Assembly: GCA_964036155.1 (NCBI GenBank)
Contig: OZ038422.1
Span: 22,343,201 to 22,407,200, forward strand
From: Diploscapter coronatus
Taxonomy: Eukaryota > Nematoda > Chromadorea > Rhabditida > Rhabditidae
Direction: 5' to 3'
DNA: 64,000 nucleotides
Position numbers and translations under genes: made by a program
The notes under the pieces: model-generated
The model's input: only the letters and a program-made list of their open reading frames with translations
The model's database searches: none
What the model was told of the DNA's origin: nothing
In this document: one piece after another, positions 21,163 through 31,491 of the stretch
Layout: the number at the start of each line of letters is the position of its first letter
Numbering within the stretch: position 1 is the first letter of the stretch

Positions 21163-23757
21163 ATGAAGGTAATTGCCCTCATTTGCGTAATTGGATGTCT
21201 GATATCTATTGTGTTGGGTGGACTCATTGAGAGATCTGGAAATCTCGAAAAACGACAAGTCCCTTCCAAAACAGCTCCTATGCCTACTTCTCCTAATAGA
21301 GTTGATTTGCTGCTATCACAGGTTTTTACATAAAGAATTTAAAATCATTCTTTTAATTAATAAAATTCTAGCTCGCTGAATTGAAGAATCAAAGTAAGAT
21401 TTATAATCATTATCATAAGATCCTGCAAACTACTTGAAGTCTAAAGCGTAGAGTATACAACTTTGCGCCAGGGGAATTGCACAATGTACGATTATTCGTC
21501 ACTCCATCCATTTCTTATCTTTTCTCAATTTGCATTGAATTTTTACGATTATTTTTTATCAATTTGGCCTACAGATGGATACATTAGGATAATCCACACT
21601 TGGGTGTTTGCGAAAATATGCCCAGTAACGCTGAATTGTTCTAACCAAATAAAATTCCGTTTCTTTCATTTCGTGATTCGAAGTGGCTGGATGGTCTAAA
21701 GTTCTTGCTTTTACTTGAAATTACGCCCAAAATGAAGTAAAATATCACAAGCATCACAACATCAAGAGAACCTAAAAAAGAAGAAGGGAATGAATGGAAT
21801 GATGACTAGTTGTACATTATGCAATTCGCTTGATGAAAATTTTTAGATTTTGCGCTGCAGACTTTGAGTAGTATGTAGTATCTAATAAATATTTAAAAAT
21901 GTACAACTTTTAAATAACTGCTTTCAAAGTATAAAAACAATAGTCAGTGATGAAGCGACATTCCGAACTTTTTTTGGTCGTTTCGAATTGGATTTCAATA
22001 ATTTTTGGAAATTCATTTCGATTTCGATTTTGAAAATTGTTAACGGTCAATTTCTATTTCAATTTTGATTCTGAATGTTCAAAATTTAATATTTCCATCC
22101 CAAAATGGAGCTCACTCGACTCAAAATTTTATACTGATTCAGAATATGCTATCATTTTATCATTTAGAATCACCTTATCACTGATAAAGAATGATAAGAT
22201 CACTAAAATTGACTTGTAAGCAGATCTAATTGCCATTCGTCGTCAAAAATTTACATTGATAACGAACGTTTTAATATTTTAGCTGATTTAATGGCCTTAT
22301 CAGTGATAATCATAGAGAATAATTTCAAATTTAATTTTTTTTAAATCATCAGTACAAACGATAAACTATCTTTAAATTCTAATTTTCATTTCAGAAATAG
22401 CGTCTCCATGGGGTAAGTCAGGATTTAATTTTAAATGAAAACTTGCATATTATTTTGAAAAATTTCTAAAAGAAGAAATTCGAATTCAATTTCAATTAGA
22501 ATTTGAACTTGATTTACAATTTTTGAGAGCGATGAGCCAATTTATCCGGTCGATCGGCTCGCATCCGACTCAACCGGATCAGGTCGGATCGAATTTGCTA
22601 GTAAAATGAAACCGACAATTTCGAAAAGAAAGAAGTTAACAGACATGTCGAAGAGGGTGAACCATACCTTTCCTAATGATTACATTTGCTACCCAACTAT
22701 GCATAAGCTCACAGCCACCTCGTATTACCAATGATATCTTTCTATAACAACGGATGGCGATAATGAGTGCACTTGACTGAACAACGAATATAACCATTTC
22801 GAAATGTCTATTCCACCCTCATCGATACGTGTATCAACCTTTTCGAAAACGTTAGCTTCATTTTATCACCAAATTGGGCAAGAATGAATTAACAATGGAG
22901 CACATCCCTCATCAGCCTCACATTTTTCAAGCATGAACGATAATAGCCTTCTCATACATTCACTCTTAATAGATAAACTTGAGAAGAAAAATTATGCTTT
23001 TAGATCCTATTTTGATCTTATATAATTTAATTTTAGAAATAAATGCCATAGTTGATCGTAAGTCTTTTTACCTGATCAGAGATATTATTTTCTTCATACG
23101 AGTGGGCAGTTGAGTCTATTTCGCTGTGCAATGCACATCTCCCTTTTGCCACTATCTTACGATTATTCCCTCTCTCACTCCGCTGGAAAGAGAATTGTCG
23201 TAAAGTAAAGTGCAAAGGGGAAAGGGAAAATGCTTGCCAACTGCCCATTTGTGTCAAACTAATATACAGGGTGTCCTAAATGAGAGCCGAATTTGCTAGT
23301 AAAATGAAGCTGATAATTTCGAAAAGAAAGAAGTTGACAGACATGTCGAAGAGGATGAATCCGACCTTTCCTAATGATTATATTTGCTACCCAACTATGC
23401 ATAAGCTCACAACCACCTCGTATTATCAATGATATCTTTCTATAATAACGAATATAGTCATTTTGAAATATCTAATCCATCTTTGTCGACATGTGTGTCA
23501 GCTTTTTTGGGAATTTTAGCTCCACTTTATCAGGCCTCTTGTACTTTTTACCAGATAGTTACCATTGCCAGATTGTAGTTTTTACCAGATTACAGATTTC
23601 ACGAAAATATGGTCAAATTTTTAGATTTTACCATATTCGTAATTTGTACCTTTTACCAGATTTTTGTGAAATCTGTAACCTGTTAAAAACTACAACCTGG
23701 TAAAAAGTACAAGAGGCCTAAATATCTCAGAATCCGAGCTTCCCGGCACCTTTTCAA
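21163..23757 (+). CDS. Small secreted protein gene, 3' part uncertain
   Basis: Exon 21163-21321 begins MKVIALICVIGCLISIVLGG, a clear signal peptide, followed by a dibasic site (LEKR) and QVPSKTAPMPTSPNRVDLLL. It joins in phase to 21372-21393 (LAELKNQ). Three further tiny exons with proper splice sites, all phase 1, can be added: 22395-22412 (KIASPW), 23037-23057 (EINAIVD) and 23731-23757 (QSELPGTFS). They lie between or within repeats and no stop-containing last exon was identified, so only the first two exons are well supported. A TTTCAG directly precedes the ATG, which would fit trans-splicing. The product may be a processed peptide; function unknown. Confidence 0.5.
22590..22900. repeat. 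Direct repeat, partner 23290-23530
   Basis: Shared blocks include AATTTCGAAAAGAAAGAAGT, CCTTTCCTAATGATTA and TTTGCTACCCAACTATGCAT, in the same orientation about 700 nt apart. Confidence 0.75.
23290..23530. repeat. Direct repeat, partner 22590-22900
   Basis: Second copy of the unit at 22590-22900. It ends where the foldback element at 23532 starts, which suggests that element inserted into it. Confidence 0.75.
23532..23720. mobile_element. Foldback element with AGGCCTCTTGTAC ends
   Basis: AGGCCTCTTGTACTTTTTAC at the left is mirrored by GTAAAAAGTACAAGAGGCCT at the right; internal TTTACCAGATTACAGATTTC also pairs. No coding capacity. Confidence 0.8.
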
Positions 23758-24808
23758 GTAAGATTTTTTTTATCTGATCAGAGATATTTGTTTCATACAA
23801 GTGGGCAATTGAGTCTATTTCGCTGTGCAATATATACCCTCCCCTTTTGCTACTATCTTACGACTACTTCCCCTTTCTCACCGTTGGAAAGAGAGTTGTC
23901 GTGAGTTAGAGTGCAAAGGGAAAAATGCTTGCCAACTGCCCATTCATATGAAGCATAATATACAGGGTGTTTCGAGTGAAAACCCTTATATTCACGATTT
24001 TTGTACAAAACTTTAATGATGGATTTAGTATACGTCTTTCTGGGACAACCACCTTCACCTCCGAAGGATATATTGGAGTAAATCACGAACATCATATCAA
24101 AAACTGGATTGTGAACCTCTCGTTATTCCTAACATTTGAAATATTACGTACTATCTTCGTCTAATTACTTTGTACTCAAAAAAGAATGAAGAAAATGCCT
24201 ACTGTCCCATGAATTGTTTCGTCTAATGTTCTAGTTTTAACGGCACATTGCGTAGTCGCATATCTTCGATTTGCTTATCTTTTCTTGGTATTTTTTAATT
24301 ATATATTTAGGATCCACAAACACTACTTTATGCTAATTCTTCTTGCTCATTCGAAAACTGAAATGTTGAAAAATAAAGCAATTTCTGTTGTTCGAATTTT
24401 TATCAGTTTACACTGCACGCACAGCCAGGAAAACTTGTTAAGTGATGCATAATTGATAGATTCGTCCAATTTTCAAGAAAAGGGTTAGAAATTTTGCTAC
24501 TGCCGAGTGATCCACGGCAAAAACCACTTTTCATATTTGAACCAGCAGTGTAGGAGTGCTTGTGTGTCACTGTCTAGAGCATGGCCTCAAGTTCGCCTTC
24601 CCGCTCCTATCCAAACCAAGGGGGTTAAGAAATATTGGTAGTGGATAAAGCCACATAAAATTAGTCTAACATCCTTCGGGTGTTGCACACAACAACAGTC
24701 TGTTCTCGGGACGGGCCACTAGTCCTGTGTGGCTAGGATAGCCCGTCTGTCCTATTATAGAGGGTAGCCGACTCCACTCAGTGAGAATAATAAGGCTAGG
24801 AAGAAAAG
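23757..24808. repeat. Segmental duplication, copy 2
   Basis: Direct copy of 18115-19002. It is longer by roughly 150 nt because of extra sequence around 24030-24180, near ATACAGGGTGTTTCGAG, which resembles the end of a TA-target transposon. Confidence 0.75.
24540..24808 (+). mobile_element. tRNA-derived SINE-like element, copy 2
   Basis: Close copy of 18738-19002, differing at few positions. It probably arose by the segmental duplication and not by a new insertion. Confidence 0.6.
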
Positions 24809-24819
24809 ACTATTCTTTG

Positions 24820-25963
24820 CATCAGCTTGAGTGGAACATTTTATTCCGTCTTCTCATTTTGCATGTAGCAACACAACAGCGGCTCAGCTCCTGTCCTCCT
24901 CTGTCAGTCAGCCAGTCTCTCTAACATTTGCTTTGTTTCTATTCCACCTCTGCCTCGAATTCAGAAACCATTACTTTTCATTCCTCTCCCCGCTCTCTTC
25001 ATTTGCATACGAATCCGTTTTCTCTTCCCTCTTGAGCAAACAGTCAGCCCCTTGCAGCCGAGACATGCTGCTTACCTTTTCTCTTTCTTCGTTCTCGTGT
25101 TTCTCCGTGCTCTCTAACCTTCTTTCCGCTTCGTATGCCCCTCTCTCCATTTGCCTGAGGGCACATTCTCTCTCACCCACCCTTTCTGTCTCTGTCTTTC
25201 AACATTCAGCATTTCAGCAGGCTGCATTACGATTTCTGTCCTTCCATTTTCATTCCCCTGTCGAATGATGCAATGTTTTAGTGTGAGAGCTGTGGGAAAG
25301 AAAGTATTGGAATGCATTCGAACTGCTCTTCCATTTCTGCTTTTCTGCTGCATCGATTCCTTTATCATTCCTCCAGCCATCTGTCTCCTTTGGTTGTTGA
25401 CAAATTGTCTTTGCCGCAGTCCTGCAATGTCCTCCCCTTCCATCTAATTTTATCACCGACTATCAGTGTCCCTGTACTGCTGACAGTGCAGTGCCAAACA
25501 GCACAACAACAACTATCCTCCATCCTCATGCGAACATCTATTCATCGTTTATCGATTCGTCCAATCACCTCCAGGCTCTGTCCTCTATCACATTCTCATC
25601 ACTGTTTCCTTCCCCTCGGCAAAGCAGTTTCCGTCTTCTTCCCCGTATTTTCCACTGTCTGTTTGCACAGTCATCGTTCCCTTCCCCCATCTCTTCGTCT
25701 CTTCTTCTCTCGCGATTTTTCATTTTGCTTTCAAAACTCTGCATCACTCATCGTTTTCGGCAATCTTTCAGCGTGAAAATATTCTACTTTAGTAGTCCGT
25801 CAGTCGGGTCAGTTTCTAACTTCAAGACGGGAAGGAAAGAAACAAGGAGCAAATCAGGAAACAGTTATTTAACGATTGGCTTGGATATGATGTACATGTT
25901 GCCGTCTGGGTAAAGAGTCAGGCAGATTGATTTTGGATCATCAAGAACAATAAGCGGCAGAAG
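24820..25963. promoter_or_regulatory. Pyrimidine-rich upstream region
   Basis: About 1 kb on the plus strand is rich in C and T (runs such as CTCTTCATTTGC and TCTCTCACCCACCC) and less AT-rich than the rest of the window. Open frames here on either strand are low-complexity Ser or Arg/Glu readings and are not genes. It directly precedes the gene starting at 25964, so it may be its promoter or 5' UTR. Similar shorter tracts precede the genes at 28305 and 61593. Confidence 0.4.
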
Positions 25964-27823
25964 ATGTCAGTGAACGCGTGCTGTTGCCTTTCGTCCAAAG
26001 ACAGCGCTGTAGCCGTCGGGATATGGTCTCTCGTAAGTCCACAAACTAACGGAATGCTTTTATTTTTCTACTAAATTTTACCTTTTTCATTGGATTACTA
26101 AAACTAAAATAGTATTTCTGAAATTTTTCTTACATTAAAACTTTTTTTTTCTGATTCATATCTTCAAAATTTCATTATTTCTTGCACATGCTTCTTACGA
26201 TATTGATTTTTGTCGCATGATATTGTTTATTTGCAACAGCCGTTCTCTTGGAAAACAAAACGGAAACTTATTCAAACGTTTGTTGATCGAAGACTTAATT
26301 TATCGAATATGCTAGACCTAGGCAGCGCTTAAGCCAAAATTTGTAAACGTACTCTCCTCCTTTCCTTCAACTTGGCTGAAAATCTGCCTAGAGCTGTCTG
26401 TTGCGAATGAACGATATTCTCAAAATCAAGATCTTTATTAACTGAATAATGATGATGAATGAATCTCCTATAAAATCTCACGTTGTTCAAAAATCTTACT
26501 ACAGGTGTTCTCTTTGGCGTCCTTACTGTTATTCGGTTGGCAAACAGCAGTGTTGAATCACTGCAGGGTCGTAACCATGGCTCAAGCTAATCTTCAGGTT
26601 CGGACCTAACTATTAAATGGGCGAAAGATTTTGAGATCAAAGACGAAAAATCCAATTTGTACTTCTAAATTTTCGCCCATTCCCTGAGTTATGAATTCTA
26701 ATTCTAAAATCGTCAAAAATTCCAGTGCGAATGGGACTGTCCTTGTGTAGGCGCTTCTACAAAACGCACAGCCGCCATCATTGAAGGCACGTTCTAAATT
26801 TTTCCTTGTTGTTTTGTGGATAATCAAGATTATCGATTGTTTAAAATCGGTGATTTATCGAATAAGGCTCCAAACATCCATCGCGTTGAGTTCATGTAAG
26901 GGGGGTAGTGAAGTTGAAGATGCTATGTCTTGAATACTAACTCCAGCTCCATTTATGATCTCTTTCGTACTTTTACCCATGACTCTGCTGCCTGCCAACT
27001 ATAAACAGTCAATTTCCAAGAGAACACCTGCATTTTTCATATCATTTTGTGTGCTGCTTCCAAAGTTGCGTTTATTCACCCACTTACCTGAGAAGTTTAG
27101 GTGTTCTCGATCGCGCAACTCGGCATTATGGGTTGGCAAATGGCGGCAATTAAAGTAAACTATTTCAATTTAAAATATTGGAACATCGTAGAATAGTTAT
27201 TATCTAATTTTTGCACATAACCATCGAAAAGTTCTGTCAGCTTTATTCGTGCACTAAAAATATGAAGATGTTTACTACTTTGATGACAACTCTAGCATTA
27301 GTTTGATTATCAATTAATTTTTATTCTTTCACGTATGAGAGAGTCTCATAAAATATAAATTTATCGAAGATCATGATCGTAAATGGCAATTTGCTGCTCA
27401 AAATACAGGGTGCGCCAAAATTCTGATTCGATGCTATAGAAAATGAGATAACCCTAGTCGAACGATATGAAACAGTATCGCTGATGAGTTTGACTCTAGA
27501 GCACGTGTATTCCAAGTTTTCAGAAAATTTTTGTCTTTTGAAAATCTAGTACAGAATGTTTCGAAAATATCTTTAGCAAGTCAGTCTTTTGGCGCACTCT
27601 GTAAGTAAAAGTGAGAGGCGACAGAACTTTTCAATTATTTTGTACTTTTCTACGACGAAACGATATTTTATATTCTTTGAAAGAATGAGAATTTAAGTAC
27701 GAAAGGGATCGAGCAGCCAATACCCTTTTGCCCAACTATCAGACATACGGAAAATTCGATGTCCCATCCTATTACGAGTCGTATTGGCAGAGTCCTGAAG
27801 AACGATACTATACAGGTTATTAG
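25964..27823 (+). CDS. Small multi-pass membrane protein
   Basis: Exons 25964-26032, 26505-26597, 26726-26786, 26947-27050, 27101-27154 and 27698-27823 give 168 residues. The N-terminus MSVNACCCLSSKDSAVAVG is followed by TM1 (WSLVFSLASLLLFGW), a Cys-containing loop (CEWDCPCVG), hydrophobic segments (MISFVLLPMTLLPA; FFISFCVFSIAQLGIMGW) and a Tyr-rich tail ending SPEERYYTGY. Nematodes have many small four-span proteins with such a Cys-rich start; I cannot name the family. The donor after exon 3 is GC instead of GT (GAAG/GCACG). The exon 4 end is a choice among several donors. The last intron holds the MITE at 27405-27602. Confidence 0.7.
27405..27602. mobile_element. MITE with CAGGGTGCGCCAAAA ends, inside an intron
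   Basis: TACAGGGTGCGCCAAAA at the left and TTTTGGCGCACTCTGTA at the right are inverted repeats flanked by TA, as expected for a Tc1/mariner-derived MITE. No transposase is encoded. Confidence 0.75.
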
Positions 27824-28304
27824 TCATTTTTCAAAATGAATTTTGCGCGATGTATTTTTTAATATTGGAATTTCTATCAAACCGATATCCGTTTTTTTCC
27901 GTTCTCACATTCTATTAGCAATCGATTTTCCCACTCCAGACACACTCATCGCTCTTGCTCATTCAATTCGATTATCCGAATATTTGCCTATCGATGAGAC
28001 GAAAATGCGTGCCCGTTTTTATGGAATCACATTCTGCGATGACTAATTCGACCCTTTATTCAAGCGGGACTTCAGGTCCACTTCATCAATTGATTGATTG
28101 ATTGATTCATTGCTCATCAGCCTTGTATGCACTATGACTCACTCTCTCCCTCCCTTCCCTCAGGCACAATTTCATTTTCCATTCGAGAGCTGCCCCGCCC
28201 CCTCTTCGCCTTCTTCTGCTGCTGATATTTGCATAGAGTGGCTTGCATAACTCGCGCAAGCGAGCGAACGAACGAAATATCGGAAAATAGGAAAGAAAAA
28301 GAAA

Positions 28305-31300
28305 ATGGTGGAGAAAAGGTCCCTGAGACATGTTGCTTGCAATCTGAAAACTGGTCCCTAGAAAAGAAGAAATGGGGGGAGAGAATCGAAGAAACTCTTC
28401 ATTATTTTACGGAAAAGGATGTTTGGAGCCAAAACAATTGCAATAATACCCAAGTATATAATCATGCAGTTTTTCAGGACTATTTGTAATCCAAGTACTA
28501 TGTCTGATAGGCGCATTCTTCAACATGTTCGCCTCTGCCGGTATGATCTATGGGGTCCACATCTGGTCAAGAAGACTGATTTGGCCCTGGTTCCCCTGTA
28601 TGATCACGTGCATCTTGACGAGTCTTGCCTACTGCATCATGTGGTGGTGTGGCGATGTCAGGGACTATTGGCTGGCTATCACCATTATCGAGATCATCGG
28701 AGTCTTCATAAACGTAAGGCAATCCGATCTGGATGAAATTTGGATTAGTTGCACAATCTACTGTTCCAACTATTTCTGTGACAAATTTTATAATAGCAAA
28801 GAAATAGGGCGAGTACTACTTCAAAGCCTTGCGTTTGCAAACTTTTCTTGCCACTGCAGAACGTTTTGTACCTTCATCTAAAGTTTTTACCTCTGTATTT
28901 TTTCACGTCGCTAATGCTCAGAAAGGTTATAATAGTATTGCAGATCTACTGCGTTGTAGTAGTGTTGATGTATTATCGACGACTGAATGCGACAACCGAT
29001 GAGTATGAAGGCAAAGATCGGATGGTCCGGTATAAAATAAATCGGATGGGAGGACATTCGAGCAGAAGGGATCTTCTCGAATCATACGGTATCTAACTGA
29101 TTTATGTGTGCTTGAAATTTCATGATTTGATGCTCAGATGGTCTTCATCGTAGTCCCGAAGTGCCGAAAGGAGGTTACCCGTACAAACCCTTAGCCCAAC
29201 CGAGTTATATTCCACCCCCATCCAAGCCCTATCCGGCTCCATATTCTCCGACTGGAGTGCCTCAAGCGCCTCTCCCCTTGCCACCTGCTTACGGAAACAC
29301 TCCTTATCCCGTTTCGCCTGCTGAGGTATACAAATGCTTTTTGTTTTTAGTTTTAAAACCGATAATTTAGGCAACAATGCAGAGATATGATAAGGAACCA
29401 AAAGCATCTCGGCCTGCTACTTATCATTCATCTGATCCGGTTGCTAGTTGGGTTGAAGATCAGCAAGTTCGGAGGGGTAGTTTTTTCTTAGCACCTCTAA
29501 ATCATTTATTCGCCGTGTTTTAGATCATATTGATGCAAATAGTGAACCGATTTCTCCTAGTCGGCAGGTCCACGCTACAACTTATCCTGTCCAGGTGCAC
29601 TATCTTCAACTGGAATTTTATGAATTTTAAATTATTTAGCACTCTCGATCAGTGCCTTCCTTGTACGATGGAACTCTAGTCTCGCATAAGGATTGTAGAC
29701 ATAATAAACATAGGCAATTCCCATTAAATCACTTTTGAACTTCAATAATAACAAATCTAGGAGCTCCTCTCGTCACAAACACAGATCAAGGTCGAGAAAT
29801 CGATATGACGACTCACTTTATTATAGTTCTGAAAGCGATAGTGGTTAGAAGGAAACAACAGTTCCACTCATAACAAAGATTTTACAGATTTCACTCGTCG
29901 ACGAGATGGTAGTCGGCGAAGACATCGAAGTCGATCGAGATATTCCGAGTCTGAGATGACATTTGAGCCTGAACAACATAGGAGGTCGTCTCATAGGGAT
30001 TCTCATAGGTATAAACGCTTTGAATAAAAATATTTAAAGTTATGAAGGCAAAAAACTCATAGCAGAGATGTGAGATTTTGAGTGAATTGGTTTTTTTAAA
30101 GAGAATAATTTCGCTCTGATTCAGACATTGATTGAGACTCAGTTTTGACTTTCTAACAATTTTTGATATACATTTTTAGACATCGACATGATCACAATAG
30201 GGATTCTGAGGTCCGACGGAGTGATCGACGACGAAGCTCTGGAAGGCGACATCGAGATGATGAGGAGAGGGAAAGTCAACGAAGAAGGAGAGACAGAGAT
30301 AGCAGGGATGATGAAAGGCCTGGCCGGATCGGAGGCGAGAGGATTAGCAAGGAGTTGGTTGATTATGGCTACTTGAAAATCGATAAATGATTTTTAGCAG
30401 TGGCGCCGCCGACATTCCACAAGAAGGGGGCACATTTCCGCTGAGCGGAGGAATCACCATTCCACAGCACATCGTCATCCCTCCATCCGCGGGAGAACGC
30501 GATCCCCATGGGAATCCGTTGCCTCAGAAATTCCAAGTAACATTTTCAATCAGGAGGGAAAACGAAGTAAAATATTGTAGATTAACTCGGAAATAACCAT
30601 AAACTACGATAAAAACGGTCAAATCATCCAACAAAATGGATACGCAGCTCCATCAGAAGTCAGGCAAGCGCCTGCGATAAATCAGCCAATTCCGAGAGCT
30701 ACTAGTGCTCTTAGAGATGGAGGATCATATCCGAGGAGGAATGTGGTAAGTTGAGAAATGGTCATTAAGAAATAATTTGAGATTAAGTATAAAACGTCGA
30801 AATATTGGGTCTTAGCATAAATCCTTGTCCACTTTCTTTGAGAATTTTAATATAATTTTAAACGAATACAACACAAGTGATATGTTAATGATAATGAAGA
30901 GTGGTTATCGGTAATGTATTGGGCTGAAACCTAAATCCATTATCTCACGAAAAGGCGAAGGCTGAAATATTGAAGCACCATACATGGTATGCTAGGGAAC
31001 TGCTTTACAATATACTACAAGTCTTCCGGCGTTAGCCCAAAATTATTTTGGAAAAAAAACACATGAAATGAAGTGAGTAAGAACTTACGTTAAGACCCAA
31101 TAATTAGAATGAATTTGAATCTTACACTATTTCATCATATCATGAAATGATAAGATATTCAAACAACGTTCATGATAATGTTTAAATTATTTGATTTAGA
31201 TGTCCATACAGTCGAATGTCTAATAATTAGACATCCTTAGTAAAAGTGCTAGATTCATCGTTTTATTTCTGCCCGTCAAAATGTCCGATAAACTCAGAGT

Positions 31301-31491
31301 TTACCTGTGATCTCCTTCTATTCACTCGTCCAAATTCGCTTTCACTTCATTCACTTATGCGATTATGTTCCATTTTGTTCCTGCCAAATCTGCATTGAAA
31401 ATTCCTATTTGTCATTTGAGCATTTACTTATTTTTATTATTGCTTTTATGTAATTATTTTACAGAGCCCGAATATGAGACGATTTTGTTGA
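28305..31491 (+). CDS. Multi-pass membrane protein with a long Pro-rich and Arg/Ser-rich tail
   Basis: Thirteen exons (28305-28353, 28478-28713, 28944-29088, 29138-29325, 29371-29476, 29524-29594, 29640-29713, 29761-29843, 29888-30008, 30180-30353, 30398-30536, 30581-30745, 31465-31491) all join in phase to give 525 residues. Residues 1-120 carry the membrane part: LFVIQVLCLIGAFFNMF, WFPCMITCILTSLAYCIMWW and a pair LAITIIEIIGVF plus CVVVVLMYY. The rest is cytosolic by the basic end of the last segment: a Pro/Tyr region (about 144-205), then an Arg/Ser/His/Asp-rich region (about 280-410) with SRSR- and RRRD-type runs, then a Gly/Pro region. The intron after 29713 has a GC donor. The RS-like tail on a membrane protein is unusual. 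I do not recognise the family. Confidence 0.82.
30803..31102. mobile_element. MITE with TATTGGGTCTTA ends in the last intron
   Basis: TATTGGGTCTTAGCATAA and TTACGTTAAGACCCAATA are inverted repeats about 300 nt apart with TA at both ends. They lie in the 719-nt intron of the gene ending at 31491. Confidence 0.65.

Noticed and set aside
24831..25913. Long Ser-rich and Arg/Glu-rich open frames on both strands
   Set aside because: They follow from the C/T-rich composition, overlap each other in several frames and show no splice or domain support.
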